Below, piece after piece: positions 60,634-64,000 of a stretch of DNA of 64,000 nucleotides. The stretch is from assembly GCA_020638175.1 (NCBI GenBank), contig JACKJA010000002.1, positions 1,612,001 to 1,676,000 on the forward strand, in the 5' to 3' direction. Source of the stretch: Rhodospirillales bacterium. Its GTDB lineage: Bacteria > Pseudomonadota > Alphaproteobacteria > Micavibrionales > Micavibrionaceae. How positions within the stretch are numbered: position 1 is the first letter of the stretch; each line of letters opens with the position of its first letter. Below the pieces are notes generated by a model, which was not told the origin of the DNA, made no database searches, and worked only from the letters and a program-made list of their open reading frames with translations. A program made the translations under genes and the position numbers.

Positions 60634-61465
60634 GTCATCCGCAGCAATGCTGCTGTGCGCTGCGCTAGCAAGTGCAGCCAATGCCAGAGACGATCTGGGG
60701 AGCTGCACACAGATCATCGCACCATACGTCGCTGCGCAAGATAGCAGCGCCGCGCCCGGACGTGAGCTGTTTGTGCTGATCGATCAGACGGTGGTGCCCG
60801 ACGACAAGCTGAAGAGCGAGCTCGTCCAGAAGATTCTGCGCTTCCTGCAGCCGGGAGACCGGCTCAGCGTTGCAACCTTCTCGGCCTTTGCCAAAGGTCA
60901 TTACACCGAGCTCGTCTTTGCCGGAACGTTTGATAGAGGCCTTCCAGAAAACCAGCGGGGCGACGTTCCGATCAAGAAAGCGCGGGCCTTCGATCGTTGC
61001 CTCCAGGTCCAGCAGCAAAAAGGCAAGGCGCTGATCACTGCCAAACTGCAGCAAAGTTTTACCGGCGATGGTGAAACGTATGACTTTGACAATACGGAAC
61101 TGATAGGCGCGCTGCAGACCTTGAGCTACGACCTGATCGGCAAATCGCAGGCATCGAAAAAGACCCTGCTGATCTTTTCGGACATGCTGGAGAACAGCCC
61201 CGTCGTGAGCGTGTTCAGCAAAGGCTCTGTACGGATCATTAACCCGGATATCGAGCTCGCCAAAGTCAAAAAAGCCGACCAGCTCCCTGCCCTCACAGGA
61301 ACAGCTGTCTACGTGATCGGCGCGGGCTGGCTGAAGGGCGGCAAGCTCTATCAGGACTCCCGTAAGCTCAGGCCGCTGCGCCGGTTCTGGGAACAGCTGT
61401 TTGCTGCGTCCGGCGCCGCGCTCGCAGGCTACGGCGAGCCGATGCTGCTCACCGATCTCCGGTAA
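60614..61465 (+). CDS. Exported von Willebrand A-like protein (module gene 4)
   Basis: 283 aa from the GTG at 60,614 (GGAG eight bases upstream, inside the previous gene; the frame opens at 60,599). Signal peptide about 1-25. Then a Rossmann-like VWA pattern: ELFVLIDQTVVPDDKL, LQPGDRLSVATFSAFA and LLIFSDMLENSPV. The metal motif (MIDAS) is altered: DQT instead of DxSxS, so metal binding is doubtful. A Cys pair in CTQIIAP and FDRCLQ could form a disulphide. Last gene of the four-gene module. Confidence 0.72.
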   Translation: MHTKISKSSAAMLLCAALASAANARDDLGSCTQIIAPYVAAQDSSAAPGRELFVLIDQTVVPDDKLKSELVQKILRFLQPGDRLSVATFSAFAKGHYTELVFAGTFDRGLPENQRGDVPIKKARAFDRCLQVQQQKGKALITAKLQQSFTGDGETYDFDNTELIGALQTLSYDLIGKSQASKKTLLIFSDMLENSPVVSVFSKGSVRIINPDIELAKVKKADQLPALTGTAVYVIGAGWLKGGKLYQDSRKLRPLRRFWEQLFAASGAALAGYGEPMLLTDLR

Positions 61466-61530
61466 CCCGAGCGCGGGGCGGGACTCAGGGGCGGCGCGGG
61501 CATCCCCCGCGCCGGGGCTGACCGGCGAAA

Positions 61531-61579
61531 AATCACCTTTACGTGATTAGCAGGAAGTACTCTGGTCACTTTTAGGTGA
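61531..61579. promoter_or_regulatory. Two TCAC-N6-GTGA inverted repeats upstream of hipBA
   Basis: TCACCTTTACGTGATTA (61,533-61,549) and TCACTTTTAGGTGATTA (61,566-61,582) match at 15 of 17 bases, each with TCAC/GTGA arms, and lie 33 bp apart (about three turns). They differ from the GCTTTTAAAAGC sites, so a second regulator may bind here. Confidence 0.5.
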
Positions 61580-61595
61580 TTATTGGAAGATAAAA

Positions 61596-61718
61596 GCTTT
61601 TAAAAGCATATTAGCGGCGCTTAAGTGCTTTTGAAAGCACATTTAACTTGACACCTCCTCATACGCGTAATATGCTTTTAAAAGCGTATTAACGTCATTT
61701 AGAAGTGTTTAAAAGCTC
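61596..61718. promoter_or_regulatory. Array of TGCTTTTAAAAGCA-type operators before hipBA
   Basis: GCTTTTAAAAGC at 61,596-61,607 and 61,674-61,685 are perfect palindromes; GTGCTTT-TG-AAAGCAC (61,625-61,640) is a near copy; GTGTTTAAAAGCTC (61,705-61,718) touches the ATG. Four sites in 120 bp fit cooperative binding by the HipB-type antitoxin, which represses its own operon. Confidence 0.65.
61648..61676 (+). promoter_or_regulatory. hipBA promoter
   Basis: A perfect -35 TTGACA (61,648-61,653) and a -10 TATGCT (61,671-61,676) at 17 bp spacing, 43 bp before the hipB ATG. The -10 overlaps the third operator copy, so the bound antitoxin would block it. Confidence 0.65.
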
Positions 61719-62060
61719 ATGGCACAGAAGAACCTGCTAACGACAGCCCCGCCTTACGCCGTCGAGCAAGCCGTAAAGCGGCTCGGCGCCAACCTGCGCA
61801 CGGCCCGCCTGCGGCGCAATCTGACGATCGCCGAGGTGGCCGAGAAGATCGGCACCGGCCCGCGCCCGGTTACCGACGCGGAAAAAGGCAAGCTCGGCAC
61901 CGGCGTCGCCGTCTACATGGCGCTGCTCTGGGCTTACGACCTGCTGGAACCGGCGAGCGCACTGGCGAACCCGCAGACCGATGAAGAGGGATTGATGCTG
62001 GAACTCGCGCAAGGACGAACGCGCGCCCGCGGAAAGGATGAACTCGACAATGACTTTTAG
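61719..62060 (+). CDS. hipB: HipB-like antitoxin, XRE-type helix-turn-helix
   Basis: 113 aa. The helix-turn-helix lies at about 20-75: GANLRTARLRRNLTIAEVAEKIG, then RPVTDAEKGKLGTGVAVYMALLWAY. The C-terminal tail reaches the toxin. It binds the operator array just upstream and neutralises HipA. The next gene overlaps by 11 bp, the usual antitoxin-toxin order. No good Shine-Dalgarno: the leader ends in the fourth operator copy. Confidence 0.85.
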   Translation: MAQKNLLTTAPPYAVEQAVKRLGANLRTARLRRNLTIAEVAEKIGTGPRPVTDAEKGKLGTGVAVYMALLWAYDLLEPASALANPQTDEEGLMLELAQGRTRARGKDELDNDF

Positions 62061-63336
62061 GTTTGGGGCGAGCGAGTGTTTTGTTTACATCATGTTGCCG
62101 GGGCAGACAAAGTTTGTGACGGCGGGCCGGTTTGTTCTGGATGAGCAACGCGGCGGCCCGCTCGGCCGCTTTGTCTATGGCCGCAGCTACCTCGACCGTC
62201 CCGACGCCCTGCCGATTGATCCTGTTGAGCTGAAGCTGGGGAAGGCTACCTACCGGACGACAGCTCTCAATGGAATGTTCGGAGCGCTGCGCGATGCCAG
62301 CCCCGACTACTGGGGGCGGCGTGTGATCGACAAGCACGCCGGTAAAGCCCGACCGGGAGAAGTTGACTACCTGCTGTTCGCGCCGGACGACCGCGCCGGT
62401 GCGCTCGGGTTTGGATTGAATCCGGAGCCCCCTGCTCCTAAACGGCAATTCAATCAGACGCTCGACCTGCAGAGGCTGCAGGACCTGGCCGATGCGATTA
62501 TCGCTGATGAAGAGGCCCCTCAAGGCGCCGAAATCGAGCAGGTGGAGGAGCTGATGCTGGTAGGCACTTCGATGGGCGGCGCCCGGCCCAAGGCGGTGGT
62601 CGAAGACGATGACGGCCTTTGGGTTGCGAAGTTCAACCGGCCGGATGATCCGTGGAACTATGCGCGCATTGAACACGCCATGCTGGTACTGGCGCGTGCG
62701 TGCGGGATTGAGACTGCGGAAAGCAAGCTCACGACGATCGGCGATCGGGACGTGTTGCTGGTAAAGCGCTTCGACCGGGAACGAGCCGAGGACGGCTATG
62801 TGCGTGCCCGGATGATCAGCGGCCTGACCTTGCTGCACACCGAGGATACTTACCAGCATCGGGGACGTTGGTCATACATCCTGATGGCTGAAGAGCTGCG
62901 ACGCGTCAGCGCGCAGCCGCGCCACGATGCGCAGGAGCTGTTTCGCCGCATGTGTTTTAACGCTCTGATCTCAAATACCGACGATCATCCGCGCAATCAC
63001 GCCTTGATTGCCCGTAATACGGATTGGCGGCTGTCGCCTGCCTATGATTTAACGCCGTCAACGCCCGTGAGTGTCGAGCGCCGCGACCTCGCCCTGGCGT
63101 GCGGCGATTGGGGACGCTACGCCCATGCCGACAATCTCGTTTCCCAGGCAGCCCGATTTCATCTGAGCGAAGACGATGCGCGAGGCACCGTCGCGGCGAT
63201 GGAAGAACGGGTCCGGTCAACCTGGTATGAAACCGCCCGGCGTACTGGAGTAACCGAGCGGGACTGCGACAAGATCGCGGGTGCCTTTGCCTATCCGGGT
63301 TTTAGGCTGCCACTGGACGAAGACCAAGGACGCTAG
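62050..63336 (+). CDS. hipA: HipA-family serine/threonine kinase toxin
   Basis: 428 aa from the ATG at 62,050 inside hipB (a second ATG at 62,038 is possible). HipA N-terminal barrel (GRFVLDEQRGGPLGRFVYGRSYL), the family block VGTSMGGARPKAVV, the kinase Lys strand DVLLVKRFDRE, the catalytic loop FNALISNTDDHPRNHAL and the metal motif SPAYDLTPS. All catalytic residues are present. HipA of E. coli phosphorylates glutamyl-tRNA synthetase and causes persistence; the substrate of this branch is not known. Active TA pairs help keep mobile elements. Confidence 0.9.
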   Translation: MTFRFGASECFVYIMLPGQTKFVTAGRFVLDEQRGGPLGRFVYGRSYLDRPDALPIDPVELKLGKATYRTTALNGMFGALRDASPDYWGRRVIDKHAGKARPGEVDYLLFAPDDRAGALGFGLNPEPPAPKRQFNQTLDLQRLQDLADAIIADEEAPQGAEIEQVEELMLVGTSMGGARPKAVVEDDDGLWVAKFNRPDDPWNYARIEHAMLVLARACGIETAESKLTTIGDRDVLLVKRFDRERAEDGYVRARMISGLTLLHTEDTYQHRGRWSYILMAEELRRVSAQPRHDAQELFRRMCFNALISNTDDHPRNHALIARNTDWRLSPAYDLTPSTPVSVERRDLALACGDWGRYAHADNLVSQAARFHLSEDDARGTVAAMEERVRSTWYETARRTGVTERDCDKIAGAFAYPGFRLPLDEDQGR

Positions 63337-63367
63337 GTACCTGCGCGTGCACGAAGGAAGTGGATCA

Positions 63368-63391
63368 GCGAGCCGGTTAGACCCGGCTCGC
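63368..63391. terminator. Hairpin between converging hipA and DUF3768 genes
   Basis: A 9-bp perfect stem GCGAGCCGG (63,368-63,376) with CCGGCTCGC (63,383-63,391) and a 6-nt loop, in the 64-bp gap of two converging genes. No T run, so it may work only in part or with Rho. Confidence 0.5.
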
Positions 63392-63400
63392 CCATCCGGC

Positions 63401-63886
63401 CTACCACTCGTCGGCAAGCATAATCATCAGCACCCGGCACGTGGCCTTCGGGTCCGCCGGATCGGGACTGCCCTGCTCAAGCGTGCGGTCGTAATAGTCG
63501 ATCTTCCAGAAGATTTTCTGACCCTTAAATTCGAAGGCGCCGAAATCATGCTCGCCATATGGATCGTTGTCTTCGGTGAACCCATTGAAACGCTCGACGC
63601 GTTCACGGATCGCCGACTGATCAGCTTCGGAAAGCGCGGAAATTCCGGCGGTTTGATAAACGCGCCCGGCGATGCCCATCGCTGTTCGGGATAGATCGTT
63701 TAGCTTCCGGATGCGCTGCAAACGGATCAGGCTTTCGGCACACGCGATCGGAGATGTACCCTCTTCCTGCGCCCCGGCAATGATGGCGGCGTCTTCCTGA
63801 CAGCTGAGGGAAGCACCCGCACGTTCAAGGCAGGCATCCACGGCGTCCCAGTAATCGATGAAGGGGGTTTCGGCTTTGTCGGTCAT
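63401..63886 (-). CDS. DUF3768 domain protein
   Basis: 161 aa. The C-terminal part has RFNGFTEDNDPYGEHDFGAF, IFWKIDYYDRTLEQGSPDPAD and RVLMIMLADEW, which define DUF3768, a family spread on alphaproteobacterial plasmids and islands. Function unknown. The ATG is at 63,886; GGACC precedes. Upstream is the 114-bp tail of the window, gene-free, with GC-rich inverted stretches. Confidence 0.85.
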   Translation of the reverse strand: MTDKAETPFIDYWDAVDACLERAGASLSCQEDAAIIAGAQEEGTSPIACAESLIRLQRIRKLNDLSRTAMGIAGRVYQTAGISALSEADQSAIRERVERFNGFTEDNDPYGEHDFGAFEFKGQKIFWKIDYYDRTLEQGSPDPADPKATCRVLMIMLADEW

Positions 63887-64000
63887 GATGTTCGGTCCTT
63901 TCGTTTTGAGGGTTGTTCAATCACGTAAGGACCAACGGGCCGAAGCCACGAGCGCCGCCAGGTCAACCCCCAACACGGAACCGGCGCGGGCCGGGGATTG

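Larger units (their letters stand above)
47578..64000. mobile_element. Integrated element in tRNA-Gly, left part (right end outside window)
   Basis: Border at the truncated tRNA-Gly, then a tyrosine recombinase, followed by accessory genes typical of integrative and conjugative elements: a SprT-like protein, a VirD4/TraG-type ATPase, ankyrin proteins, a toxin-antitoxin pair and a DUF3768 protein. Base use is by eye more GC-rich than in 1-47,577. No relaxase, VirB/Tra channel protein or second att copy is seen, so either it extends to the right or is a defective island. Confidence 0.8.

Noticed and set aside
61466..61718. A small gene between the VWA-like gene and hipB
   Set aside because: No frame with a ribosome site; the stretch is filled by operators and the promoter.
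1..64000. CRISPR array, rRNA operon, classic riboswitches or intact insertion sequences
   Set aside because: No spaced 25-40-bp direct repeats, no rRNA-like or transposase-like sequence was seen by eye on either strand; a covariance-model search (Rfam) would be needed to exclude small RNAs.

Overview
The window is the chromosome of a flagellated, polyhydroxyalkanoate-making alphaproteobacterium. The case for this rests on a proton-pumping pyrophosphatase (hppA), an LdtR-type MarR regulator next to hemB, a DUF6898 protein, an ate/bpt-parC neighbourhood, a PhaR/PhaA/PhaB/PhaC set, and a fumC-RHH pair. Many starts are GTG or TTG. A Micavibrio-like or Rhodospirillales-like lineage would fit, but I cannot prove the genus from the sequence alone.

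1-47,577 is ordinary chromosome. From the left: the 5' end of hppA, fliL, then a leftward block nusB, nrdR, glyA, rpiB, DUF6898 and ldtR. Rightward follow hemB, an EAL-domain protein, motA-motB (stator) and an arginyl/leucyl-transferase. Then come parC-recO (left), an aspartate dehydrogenase and a histidine phosphatase (right), an orphan secreted protein, and a 670-bp gene-free AT-rich stretch with a cluster of DnaA-box-like sites. Leftward again: folP, folK, a MepK-like peptidase, an L,D-transpeptidase, ilvD, a YibQ-like protein, two PH-domain membrane proteins and pfkA. Rightward: ydcH-purE-purK and fumC-RHH-Sel1. A giant AsmA protein, a cNMP-binding protein and phaB-phaA-phaC run left, facing a divergent phaR. 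A degenerate GGDEF-EAL protein and a prfB operon follow. That operon carries prfB, which needs a programmed +1 frameshift, and two secreted proteins that share an N-terminal domain (one with a TcpQ-like C-terminus, one a huge coiled coil). A DJ-1-like protein closes the block.

At 47,578 the character changes. The 3' half of a tRNA-Gly(CCC) gene lies beside a tyrosine recombinase with an apparent frameshift. From there to the right edge the DNA looks like an integrated mobile element, by eye more GC-rich. It carries a SprT-like metalloprotein, two secreted adhesin-like proteins (one with YadA-head motifs and an S74 chaperone domain, one DUF1566/Lcl-like), a VirD4/TraG-type ATPase, two paralogous ankyrin proteins, an unnamed PH/membrane/membrane/VWA four-gene module, a hipBA toxin-antitoxin pair with an operator array, and a DUF3768 protein. 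The intact tRNA-Gly and any relaxase or T4SS channel genes should lie beyond the right edge.

The points most worth a second look are: an RPE-like palindromic repeat inserted in frame in a signal peptide (52,830-52,920); the unnamed four-gene module at 58,262-61,465; the twin secreted proteins beside prfB; the DnaA-box cluster at 17,004-17,359; the twice-occurring CGCGAG-N3-CTCGCG operator in the element; and a phaC promoter whose spacer is filled by a palindrome and whose transcript may be leaderless.
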